Shown here: piece by piece, positions 8,044-14,311 of the stretch
Numbering within the stretch: the first letter of the stretch is position 1
Layout of the letters: each line of letters opens with the position of its first letter
Assembly (NCBI GenBank): GCA_049975325.1
Contig: JBNGDW010000025.1
Coordinates: forward strand, 1-18,166
DNA from: JBNGDW01 sp049975325
GTDB taxonomy: Bacteria; Cloacimonadota; Cloacimonadia; JGIOTU-2; JBNGDW01
Direction: 5' to 3'
DNA: 18,166 nt
The notes under the pieces: generated by a model
Databases searched by the model: none
The model's input: only the letters and a program-made list of their open reading frames with translations
Told to the model about the DNA's origin: nothing
Made by a program: the position numbers and the translations under genes

Positions 8044-8059
8044 CTGCAAGGATAATAGA

Positions 8060-8302
8060 ATGGATTTAGTAAATTTAACACAACTTAGATCGGGTGAAGA
8101 AGGAAAAGTGGTAAATATCCTTGGTGGATTGGGAATTCATCGACGACTGGAAACAATGGGAATCCGTCCAGGCATAAAGATAAAAAAGATATCAAAATTT
8201 TTTAGAACCGGACCTGTAACAGTTGAAATAGGAAATACAAAAGTTGCTATCGGATATGGTATGGCAAGAAGGGTCATTGTTGAAAAGATTAACCACGCAT
8301 GA
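8060..8302 (+). CDS. feoA: FeoA ferrous-iron transport accessory protein
   Basis: A small cytoplasmic SH3-like protein (80 residues) that works with FeoB in ferrous iron uptake. It has the family pattern LTQLRSGEEGKVVNI near the start, then LGIHRRLETMGIRPGIKIKKI and GPVTVEIGNTKVAIGYGMARRVIV. The start is set at ATG 8060, which has AAGGA at 8048-8052; a longer in-frame reading from 8015 would overlap fur and adds an unconserved N-terminus. Length matches typical FeoA (75-85 residues). It is 16 bases after fur and 106 bases before feoB. Confidence 0.93.
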   Translation: MDLVNLTQLRSGEEGKVVNILGGLGIHRRLETMGIRPGIKIKKISKFFRTGPVTVEIGNTKVAIGYGMARRVIVEKINHA

Positions 8303-8331
8303 TCACAAAACCTTCAAACAAAGTTTTATTG

Positions 8332-8356
8332 TATGTGAGTATAATACCCGCACATA
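8332..8356 (+). promoter_or_regulatory. Possible internal promoter/dyad before feoB
   Basis: In the 106-base feoA-feoB gap a perfect -10 hexamer TATAAT (8340-8345) lies inside an inverted repeat TATGTG (8332-8337) / CACATA (8351-8356). There is no matching -35 at the right distance. It may be a secondary promoter for feoB with an operator around it; a 6-bp dyad in A+T-rich DNA can also arise by chance. Confidence 0.3.
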
Positions 8357-8408
8357 GGTCTAAATTTGGGTTCATCACAAATTAAAATAAAGTGAAAGGA
8401 ATTGTTGG

Positions 8409-10139
8409 ATGAAAAAGGTACTTCTAATTGGTAATCCAAATGTTGGGAAGAGTGTTATCTTTTCCAGACTTACGGGCGTAAATGTCATCGCATCTAACTA
8501 TCCAGGGACTACTGTCGAATTTACAAAGGGATATATGCGATTAGAAGGTGAAAGAGTTGAAATAATTGATGTGCCTGGTACATATACTCTTAAACCAACT
8601 TCAAGAGCAGAAGAAGTCGCTGTTAAGATGCTTAATGATGCCCTTAAGGAAAATGATGATGACAATACTATTGTAATAAATATTGTGGATTCTACTAATC
8701 TTGAAAGAAATCTAAATCTTACTCTGCAGCTCATTCAAACAGGTGTCCCTCTTGTCGTATGCCTTAACTTCTGGGATGAAACAAAACATACAGGAATTCA
8801 GCTGGATGTAGAAAAACTGGAGCAGATTTTAGGGATTCCTGTAGTCCCAACTTGTGGCATAACTGGTGAAGGGATAAAAAATCTCGTATCAAGATTAACC
8901 GAAGCAAAGGCCAGCCCATATCAATATGAGGAAGAAGAAAAATGGTCTGCAATAGGTAAGATTATTACTGAGGTCCAGAAATTGATGCATCGCCATCACA
9001 CAGTTTTTGAAAAAATTGGAGATGCTACTATCCATCCATTAACCGGGATACCCCTTGCAATCATTATCTTGCTACTTGCTTTTACCATTGTAAGATATAT
9101 CGGCGAATCACTAATTGGGTATCTCTTTGAACCCCTATTTGAAAATTTATGGAAGCCTCTTATGATGAGATTATCCGACCTTTTGGGCTCTACTGGTTTT
9201 ATTCATGATGTTTTGATCGGGCATCTCATTGAGGGCGAAATTGATTTTGCCCAATCAATGGGACTGTTGACAACTGGCTTATTTGTGCCTTTTGCTATGG
9301 TTCTACCATATATTGTTGCCTTTTATTTTGTCTTGAGTTTTCTCGAGGACTCCGGCTATCTTCCCAGACTCGGTGTTTTGCTTGATAATCTTATGCATAA
9401 ACTCGGCATCCATGGCTTGGCAATAATTCCTATGCTACTTGGAATTGGTTGCAATGTCCCGGGTGCATTAGCCACCAGAGTATTAGAAACAAGAAGAGAA
9501 AGATTTATCGCTGCCACACTTATGGCAATAGCAATTCCATGTATGGCACAAATTGCAATGATATTTGGGCTGGTAGGCATATATGGTACATCTGCCTTGG
9601 CTATTGTTTTCGGCACTCTTTTTATCGTTTGGCTTGTACTTGGTTTTTTACTTAATAAAATCTTAAAAGGAGAAACGCCAGAAATATTTGTAGAGATACC
9701 ACCCTACCGTTTCCCCTATTTCCCTGCCCTTCTAAAAAAGCTCTGGATGAGAGTCTTGTGGTTTCTGAGAGAAGCGATTCCTTTCGTGCTTCTCGGCGTG
9801 CTCATAATCAACATTCTTTACGCTCTTCATATAATTGAATTCATCGGCAAACTTGCAGCGCCAGTTGTAACTAGAATACTTGGATTGCCCCAAGAAGCTG
9901 TAGGAGCTCTGGTAATCGGCTTTCTTAGAAAGGATATAGCTGTGGGAATGCTTGTCCCATTAGGATTAACGATGCAGCAAATGATAACCGCATCCGTGAT
10001 TCTTACTATGTATTTCCCCTGCGTCGCAACCTTTGCTATATTAGTCAAAGAACTCGGCGTAAAAGATATGATAAAATCAACTGTAATTATGATAATATCG
10101 ACATTGATAGTTGGTGGAATATTGAATTTGATTTTATAA
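8409..10139 (+). CDS. feoB: FeoB ferrous iron transporter (compact form)
   Basis: FeoB is the inner-membrane Fe(II) importer with a GTPase at its N-terminus. Visible G motifs are G1 GNPNVGKS (8-15), G2 region YPGTTVE (31-37), G3 DVPG (54-57), G4 NFWD (120-123) and the G5 region CGI (149-151). The membrane part has about 8 helices from residue 213 and the two conserved gate regions: GIGCNVPGALATRVLETRRER (C348) with AIPCMAQ (C378), and GFLRKDIAVGML with YFPCVA (C538). At 576 residues it is well below E. coli FeoB (773). Only about 45 residues lie between the G domain and the first helix, so the helical GDI domain is much reduced. No FeoC is present. The gene is preceded by fur-feoA and followed by a Fur-like dyad and a membrane-protein gene. 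The FeoB identity is certain; iron as substrate is inferred from family and context. Confidence 0.96.
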   Translation: MKKVLLIGNPNVGKSVIFSRLTGVNVIASNYPGTTVEFTKGYMRLEGERVEIIDVPGTYTLKPTSRAEEVAVKMLNDALKENDDDNTIVINIVDSTNLERNLNLTLQLIQTGVPLVVCLNFWDETKHTGIQLDVEKLEQILGIPVVPTCGITGEGIKNLVSRLTEAKASPYQYEEEEKWSAIGKIITEVQKLMHRHHTVFEKIGDATIHPLTGIPLAIIILLLAFTIVRYIGESLIGYLFEPLFENLWKPLMMRLSDLLGSTGFIHDVLIGHLIEGEIDFAQSMGLLTTGLFVPFAMVLPYIVAFYFVLSFLEDSGYLPRLGVLLDNLMHKLGIHGLAIIPMLLGIGCNVPGALATRVLETRRERFIAATLMAIAIPCMAQIAMIFGLVGIYGTSALAIVFGTLFIVWLVLGFLLNKILKGETPEIFVEIPPYRFPYFPALLKKLWMRVLWFLREAIPFVLLGVLIINILYALHIIEFIGKLAAPVVTRILGLPQEAVGALVIGFLRKDIAVGMLVPLGLTMQQMITASVILTMYFPCVATFAILVKELGVKDMIKSTVIMIISTLIVGGILNLIL

Positions 10140-10178
10140 ATCCAAAATCGGAGAACCCAAAATTTTTTCTAATATATT

Positions 10179-10197
10179 GAGATTAAGTCTCATTATC
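10179..10197 (+). promoter_or_regulatory. Fur-box-like operator after feoB
   Basis: The dyad GAGATTAAG-T-CTCATTATC has 9-1-9 layout. Read on the minus strand its right half is GATAATGAG, matching 8 of 9 positions of the classical Fur half-site GATAATGAT. It shares AGATTAAGTCTCA with the site before fur. It lies between feoB and the membrane-protein gene at 10270, which it may control. No convincing -35/-10 pair was found beside it. Confidence 0.55.
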
Positions 10198-10223
10198 ATT
10201 TTGGGAAATATTTGGAATATAAG

Positions 10224-10246
10224 TGGAAAATGGAATGTTTTTTCCA
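10224..10246 (+). repeat. Inverted repeat before the seven-helix protein gene
   Basis: TGGAAAA (10224-10230) and TTTTCCA (10240-10246) form a 7-bp dyad with a 9-base spacer. It is 23 bases before the ATG at 10270 and just before the ribosome-binding site AAAGGAG. A second, looser dyad, ATTTTGGGAAA (from 10198) against TTTCCAAAAT, overlaps it. It could be an operator or a leader hairpin; there is no T tract after a G+C-rich stem, so it is not a terminator. Confidence 0.35.
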
Positions 10247-10269
10247 AAATATAATAAAGGAGATGTGAA

Positions 10270-10902
10270 ATGGAAAGAATAGGCATCAAGACATTTTTTC
10301 CAACCTTAATATTTTTTGGCTTTTCCTACATGCTATTGGTTTTTACAAATCGTGCCGGAGAAATTCCTTATCTTTTTGCTGGATTTGTATTACTTATTAT
10401 CGGGATTTTCTTGTTTTTGAGATCAGAGAAAATCAAAGAAAATGCTTTTAAAAGCAATCTGCTGGCAATTTTCAGCGGAATATCACTTTGGGGATTTTTC
10501 GGTGAATTTCTGGAAAATGCAAATTTGTACATTAAAGATGCAACTATTGAAATTGCTCATTGGAATTTTTTACCCATTTTACTTCTGGCGATTTTCTTGT
10601 TTTTGAACCTCAGAAAGCATTTACCAATATCTATACAATTTTCATTAGTAAGTTTTCTACTTATCTGGACTCTGCATTATATTATGATTTTTCAATTAGA
10701 GTTTCTGTCCCGAACACATCTTTCTACTTATATAATGTGTGGTATAGTTGCATTTTTGGCCGGATTTTCAGTTTATAAGGTAAGAAGAAGTAAAAGCATT
10801 AACTTAATAATGTTCTGGTCATACTTCGGGCTTTTGACAGCTTGGTCTGTTCTGGAATATATCTGGGGTTGGCGACTAATTCCAGGACCTTATTCAATAT
10901 AA
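10270..10902 (+). CDS. Uncharacterised seven-helix inner-membrane protein in the iron cluster
   Basis: I do not recognise this 210-residue protein. It has about seven hydrophobic segments (roughly 8-25, 34-50, 62-80, 97-113, 119-141, 152-170 and 176-199) and no signal peptide. Charged and metal-capable residues sit in or beside the helices: E79 and E82 in GFFGEFLEN, H98 in IAHWNF, H136 in WTLHYIMIF, E144 and H150 in QLEFLSRTH, and E196 in AWSVLEYIWGW. Such residues could line a metal or proton path, but that is speculation. A strong AAAGGAG ribosome-binding site lies 7 bases before the ATG. The gene sits between feoB and a ZIP transporter gene, with a Fur-like dyad 73 bases upstream, so a link to metal uptake is likely from context only. 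It is followed by an 80-base gap with a perfect palindrome. Confidence 0.7.
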   Translation: MERIGIKTFFPTLIFFGFSYMLLVFTNRAGEIPYLFAGFVLLIIGIFLFLRSEKIKENAFKSNLLAIFSGISLWGFFGEFLENANLYIKDATIEIAHWNFLPILLLAIFLFLNLRKHLPISIQFSLVSFLLIWTLHYIMIFQLEFLSRTHLSTYIMCGIVAFLAGFSVYKVRRSKSINLIMFWSYFGLLTAWSVLEYIWGWRLIPGPYSI

Positions 10903-10950
10903 TGAAGTAATCAAAATGTTAAATAATTTTTGTGGTAATCCGCTTCTATG

Positions 10951-10964
10951 GATAGATATCTATC
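10951..10964 (+). promoter_or_regulatory. Perfect 14-bp palindrome before the ZIP gene
   Basis: GATAGATATCTATC is fully self-complementary and lies 19 bases before the start of the ZIP transporter gene. Its half GATAGA resembles a Fur hexamer (GATAAT) but its spacing differs from the 9-1-9 sites at 7542 and 10179. It may be an operator for Fur or another metal regulator. Function is inferred from position and symmetry only. Confidence 0.4.
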
Positions 10965-10982
10965 TGATGTGAAATTAAAAAT

Positions 10983-11711
10983 ATGAAAAACTTATTACTC
11001 ATAATATCTCTGATCTTTGTTGGTCAAACTTTAGGCTGTTTAGTTGGATTAATAAAAAAGCCAAAAGAGACAATTCTATATGGTTCTCTTGCATTCGCCG
11101 CCTCAATGATGCTTGGTATTTCATTCTTCCAATTGATACCTGAAAGTTTGAAAATTATATCTTTTTACTTGTTGATTATCTCTTTTTTCCTTGGGATAGT
11201 TATATTTTTTATTATTGATAAAATCCTGCCACACATAAATCCAGAATTGCTCAAGAAAGAAAAGCCCTCTGTTAAAAGAAGTGTTACTATGCTTGTTATT
11301 GGTATGGCATTGCATAATATCCCAGAAGGATTGGCAATCGGTGTTGGGTTTGCTTTAACACCAACATTGGGAATAACAATTGCATTGGGAATTGCAGCTC
11401 AAGATGTGCCTGAAAATATCGCTACAATCGCTCCTTTATATGGCTTAACCAAAAAGAGAATGAAATCCTTTGTTATCGTAACCATAACAATATTGTTTGA
11501 ATTACTTGGCTTTATTTTTGGTTACTATATTTTGAAAGAAACATCTTTAGATTTATTGGGAGCATCTCTTGCACTTGCGGCTGGATTTATGGCCTACATC
11601 TCAGTGGAAGAATTAATCCCAGCAGCACAAATAAAACAAAATCCTAAAGTAGGGATTGTTAGTCTAATTTTAGGCATGATATGTGTGTTGTTGATCAACT
11701 TCTTATCCTAA
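10983..11711 (+). CDS. ZIP-family divalent metal transporter
   Basis: A 242-residue inner-membrane protein of the ZIP family (zinc, iron or manganese import), with about 7-8 helices. The metal-binding helix M4 has HNIPEGLAIGVGF (H111, N112, E115), and helix M5 has AAQDVPENIATIAPL (Q140, D141, E144). The loop before M4 is Lys-rich (KKEKPSVKR), and E54 in QLIPE and E209/E210 in SVEELIPAA are further conserved acidic residues. The layout resembles the GufA/ZIP11-like branch, where M5 usually reads QNIPEG; here it is QDVPEN, with an extra acidic residue and loss of the glycine. No clear ribosome-binding site precedes the ATG at 10983. A 14-bp palindrome lies just upstream. The metal cannot be read from sequence; the feoB neighbourhood suggests Fe(II) or a related ion. 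Confidence 0.88.
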   Translation: MKNLLLIISLIFVGQTLGCLVGLIKKPKETILYGSLAFAASMMLGISFFQLIPESLKIISFYLLIISFFLGIVIFFIIDKILPHINPELLKKEKPSVKRSVTMLVIGMALHNIPEGLAIGVGFALTPTLGITIALGIAAQDVPENIATIAPLYGLTKKRMKSFVIVTITILFELLGFIFGYYILKETSLDLLGASLALAAGFMAYISVEELIPAAQIKQNPKVGIVSLILGMICVLLINFLS

Positions 11712-11781
11712 AATAAATGCATCAAAATCCCAATTGGTTTTGGGTGGATGAAAAAAATCTATGAAGAAAAAAATAAAAAAC

Positions 11782-11809
11782 TTGACATTTGTCTGATGAG
11801 ATTGAGAAT
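11782..11809 (+). promoter_or_regulatory. Predicted promoter of the porin-like gene
   Basis: A perfect -35 TTGACA (11782-11787) is followed after 16 bases by GAGAAT (11804-11809), a 4/6 match to the -10 hexamer. The -10 falls inside the 21-bp palindrome at 11803-11823, so a protein bound there would compete with RNA polymerase. Confidence 0.5.
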
Positions 11810-11823
11810 GCGTCGCATTCTCA
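11803..11823 (+). promoter_or_regulatory. Perfect 21-bp Fur-box-like palindrome
   Basis: The arms TGAGAATGCG and CGCATTCTCA are exact reverse complements around a single T (10-1-10). The inner 19 bases match the 9-1-9 Fur box layout; each half, GAGAATGCG, agrees with GATAATGAT at 6 of 9 positions. It overlaps the predicted -10 and lies 37 bases before the porin-like gene's ATG. Fur binding is inferred; the site differs enough from those at 7542 and 10179 that another regulator is possible. Confidence 0.6.
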
Positions 11824-11859
11824 TAAAGAATAAAAAAACTAAATGAGAGGAGATTAGTC

Positions 11860-13032
11860 ATGAGAAATAATGTAAAGGTATTAATATCAGCAACGATATT
11901 TCTGCTACCGCTTGTTATCTTAAACGCTATTGAATTAGAGCCTCCTGAGATTCATACAAATATTGTTTTACAGGCTGATGCATATTTTGGAGATGATATT
12001 ATCGTTCAAGATTCATCCTGGCAAGGTGCTTTTGAAAATACCATCTATGAAGTACCTAATAGCAAATTTGCTGTTCGGAAAGCAATGGTAGAAGTAATTG
12101 GTAATCTCGACAAAAAAGTTGAATATAATATAGAATTCGGCGTGTCAACCTGCCCTTTCTCAGGAGCGAAAATAGGTTTTGGAGTAAAGGAAGCAGGTGT
12201 ATTCTACAAGCCTGTTGAATGGATAAAAGTTGGACTTATGAAAGGACATATTATGCGGGGATTTGAAATTTATCAATCATGTACAGAGGTTCTAACAGTA
12301 GAAAAACCACACTCTGGGGCTGCATTTATTGGTCAATGTCATGCTACAGGGGCTGTTATAGAAGCGGACTATGATATTTCTGAAACGATGGGCTTTTCCA
12401 CACAAATTGCTTTTTTGAATGGCTTTAACAATGAGTCTTTTGAGAAAGAATATGATAGAAATATTGGTATAATTTTCCGAACCCCTTTAGATGGCCTGTC
12501 AATTAGTGGATACTATAATGATATCAAACAGGATCTTGGGCAAATCGAGCCTATTACAGGTGAGCTTATTTATGAAAAGAGCAGTAGAATGGGGTTCGGT
12601 GCTGAATTTGACTTCCAAAATATCTTTATCCGCGGAGAGTACTATACGGGGCAAGGATTTGCAGGAAGCATTGTTCCCGATACTACCAAAGCCAAGAAAG
12701 ATCTCAAAATGAATGCATCTTATGTTGAAGCTGCATATAAATTCAAAACGAATTGGAACATAATTCCTTATATTCAACCTTACTTTATGTATCAGTCATG
12801 GAATAAAGCTTCAAATGTTGATGGCTATTATTGGGATATTGAAGGAAGTCAAGTTGAGGAACATATCTATTGTGATGATTTCATCTCCAGTTATTTTACA
12901 ACAGGCATCACTATTGGACTAGATGACGAACACACAAAAATTAAAGTTGATTATGAAATACCTGTGGATGTTCCTGATAATGAATTCAAACAGGCAAAAA
13001 AATTGGTAATCAGACTTCAAAGTGGTTTTTGA
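11860..13032 (+). CDS. Outer-membrane porin-like protein with four cysteines
   Basis: A 390-residue exported beta-barrel candidate. MRNNVKVLISATIFLLPLVILNA is a signal peptide with likely cleavage after A23. The mature part alternates strands and turns (FIRGEYYTGQGF, YIQPYFMYQSWN) and ends LVIRLQSGF, with the terminal Phe expected of an outer-membrane protein. The architecture resembles phosphate-selective porin O/P-type proteins; the assignment to that family is moderate. Unusually for a porin it has four cysteines (C98, C141, C160, C338), several beside histidines (H130, H151, H161, H335), which may form disulfides or bind metal. A GAGGAG ribosome-binding site precedes the ATG, and a promoter with a Fur-like palindrome over the -10 lies upstream. 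With feoAB and the ZIP gene just before it, the likely role is metal-regulated entry of an ion or complex; the substrate is unknown. Confidence 0.75.
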   Translation: MRNNVKVLISATIFLLPLVILNAIELEPPEIHTNIVLQADAYFGDDIIVQDSSWQGAFENTIYEVPNSKFAVRKAMVEVIGNLDKKVEYNIEFGVSTCPFSGAKIGFGVKEAGVFYKPVEWIKVGLMKGHIMRGFEIYQSCTEVLTVEKPHSGAAFIGQCHATGAVIEADYDISETMGFSTQIAFLNGFNNESFEKEYDRNIGIIFRTPLDGLSISGYYNDIKQDLGQIEPITGELIYEKSSRMGFGAEFDFQNIFIRGEYYTGQGFAGSIVPDTTKAKKDLKMNASYVEAAYKFKTNWNIIPYIQPYFMYQSWNKASNVDGYYWDIEGSQVEEHIYCDDFISSYFTTGITIGLDDEHTKIKVDYEIPVDVPDNEFKQAKKLVIRLQSGF

Positions 13033-13091
13033 ACATAACTAAATAAAAAAACTAAAAAATTCCTCCGCCAGCCAGGGGAGAAGGAGAAAGA

Positions 13092-13979
13092 ATGAAACAA
13101 TTCATAACTATGGCTTCAGCCATATTAATTGCAGGATTATCTGTATTTGCAAATGCAGATACAATGAACCTGCTGCCTTGTGATGATATGTATACTGATG
13201 TAGAACATCCTACCACACCGCCGACAACTGATCAATTATGGGTAGCTGAGTCCACTCATGGTGGCCATTTTGAAAGAATAATGATGCAATTCGACCTGAG
13301 TGAACTATATGATGCAATAATTGAAGATGCAACTCTACATCTGTATCGTTTCTTTTCCTGCCCTATAACAGGAACAACCGCTACAAACTTCTATGCAATC
13401 ACCCAGGAGTGGGACGAAGAAACATGGGACCCTCATACGCATATTCAATATGACCCTTATGTATGGACTTCATTCACTTTTATTAGTCAAGGCGGGCCTT
13501 ATGGTATATGGTTTGCAGTAGATATAACCAGTCTTGTTCAAGCATGGGTAGATGGTTCAGTAGAAAATCATGGATTTGTCATTAGAGCGGTATCAGGAAA
13601 CAAATGGAGTAAATTCTATTCAAAAGAATATTCCAATCCCAATCTACATCCCTATCTGGAAGTTAACTATACGCCTGGAGCTGTTGGCGATGAAAATTTC
13701 GAGACTTCTCCCTTCCTTTCTCAAAATTACCCCAATCCATTTAGCGGCTCAACTACATTCAAGTTTACTCTCCCCTATCCAGCACATATAGAGCTCTCTG
13801 TGTATAATATTAGAGGAGAGCGTCTCGCAACTGTGGTAGATGAAGAGATGGGCTCTGGTTCCTATGAAATTTCCTGGTCTCCTCCAAATGGGAACAGCTC
13901 ACTGACAAATGGGATCTACTTCTATAGGCTTAAAGCTGGAGATAATACCGTTGTAAAGAAAATGGTGATAATGCAGTAA
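13092..13979 (+). CDS. DNRLRE-domain secreted protein with T9SS sorting domain
   Basis: A 295-residue exported protein. The signal peptide MKQFITMASAILIAGLSVFANA cleaves after about residue 22. Residues 25-193 look like a DNRLRE-type beta-sandwich: ERIMMQFDLSEL, ATLHLYRFF, WDEETWDP, VDITSLVQAWVDGSVENHGFVIRA and a closing PYLEVNYTP. Such domains occur as stalk or adhesion modules on surface proteins. Residues 208-295 form a type A T9SS sorting domain: FLSQNYPNPFSGSTTFKFTL, ELSVYNIRGERLATVVDEE, GIYFYRLKAGDNTVVKKMVI. The protein should therefore cross the outer membrane through T9SS and be released or anchored at the surface. No catalytic domain is visible. GAAGGAG precedes the ATG and a strong terminator follows the stop. 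Its substrate is unknown; it lies 59 bases after the porin gene and may share its transcript. Confidence 0.88.
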   Translation: MKQFITMASAILIAGLSVFANADTMNLLPCDDMYTDVEHPTTPPTTDQLWVAESTHGGHFERIMMQFDLSELYDAIIEDATLHLYRFFSCPITGTTATNFYAITQEWDEETWDPHTHIQYDPYVWTSFTFISQGGPYGIWFAVDITSLVQAWVDGSVENHGFVIRAVSGNKWSKFYSKEYSNPNLHPYLEVNYTPGAVGDENFETSPFLSQNYPNPFSGSTTFKFTLPYPAHIELSVYNIRGERLATVVDEEMGSGSYEISWSPPNGNSSLTNGIYFYRLKAGDNTVVKKMVIMQ

Positions 13980-14002
13980 TTCTATCTTCTCGCTGAGCAC
14001 TC

Positions 14003-14038
14003 AAGAGGGAGAGGAACAGGCTTCTCCCTCTTTTTTTC
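14003..14038 (+). terminator. Strong rho-independent terminator
   Basis: A 10-bp perfect stem AAGAGGGAGA (14003-14012) / TCTCCCTCTT (14023-14032) encloses a 10-base loop and runs straight into a T tract (14031-14037). It lies 24 bases after the stop of the T9SS-sorted protein and ends that transcript. Confidence 0.92.
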
Positions 14039-14064
14039 TTTCTCGAAAAGAAGCTCCCTGAAAG

Positions 14065-14085
14065 CAATGAACAATGAATAATGAA
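14065..14085. repeat. 7-bp tandem repeat, three units
   Basis: CAATGAA-CAATGAA-TAATGAA sits in the gene-free stretch after the terminator and is followed by further A-rich sequence. It is the first of several repeat types packed into 13980-14363. No coding potential or promoter was seen here. Confidence 0.7.
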
Positions 14086-14101
14086 AAATTAAAAGGAAAA
14101 A

Positions 14102-14143
14102 CCCAATGAAATATCCATCCGCTAACTGGCGGAATTTCATGGG
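14102..14143. repeat. Long imperfect hairpin
   Basis: The outer arms CCCAATGAAAT and ATTTCATGGG pair with one bulged A. The inner arms TCCGC (14118-14122) and GCGGA (14129-14133) pair around a short loop, with an unpaired ATCCA on the left side. No T tract follows on either strand, so it is not a plain terminator. Its inner core is a variant of the palindrome at 14312-14327. Confidence 0.6.
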
Positions 14144-14202
14144 TCAAGAGATTGAAAGATTGAAAAACTTTTATAGATAATAGAGAAAAGTAAATGGGAA
14201 AT

Positions 14203-14286
14203 AAATCACAAGCGCCAAGCATCAAACTCCGAATAAGCACCAAGACTCAAGCACCAAATAACAAACAAATCACAAGCACCAATGAC
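14203..14286. repeat. Short dispersed-repeat array with AAGC(G/A)CCAA units
   Basis: The 9-mer AAGC(G/A)CCAA begins at 14210, 14235, 14249 and 14274, giving intervals of 25, 14 and 25 bases. The first and last copies share a longer block AAATCACAAGC(G/A)CCAA (14203 and 14267). The strand is strikingly poor in T and G. It is not a CRISPR array: units are too short and spacing is irregular. It resembles intergenic low-complexity elements that I recall from other uncultured bacteria. The rest of 13980-14363 holds only the terminator and the other repeats listed. Confidence 0.6.
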
Positions 14287-14311
14287 CGAAATGCAAAACA
14301 GTCAAGCCGCG

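Noticed and set aside
8015..8059. Upstream 15-codon extension of FeoA
   Set aside because: It overlaps fur by 29 bases, is not like FeoA N-termini, and the ATG at 8060 has a good ribosome-binding site.
11720..11750. Hairpin with CCCAA/TTGGG after the ZIP gene as a terminator
   Set aside because: The stem is short, the outer pairing is interrupted, and it is followed by an A run rather than a T tract.
14001..14243. 80-codon minus-strand open frame in the repeat-rich gap
   Set aside because: It runs through a terminator, a tandem repeat and a hairpin; its residues are low-complexity translation of repeats.
14203..14286. CRISPR-like array
   Set aside because: Units are 9-17 bases, spacing is 14-25 and irregular, and no cas genes are near.
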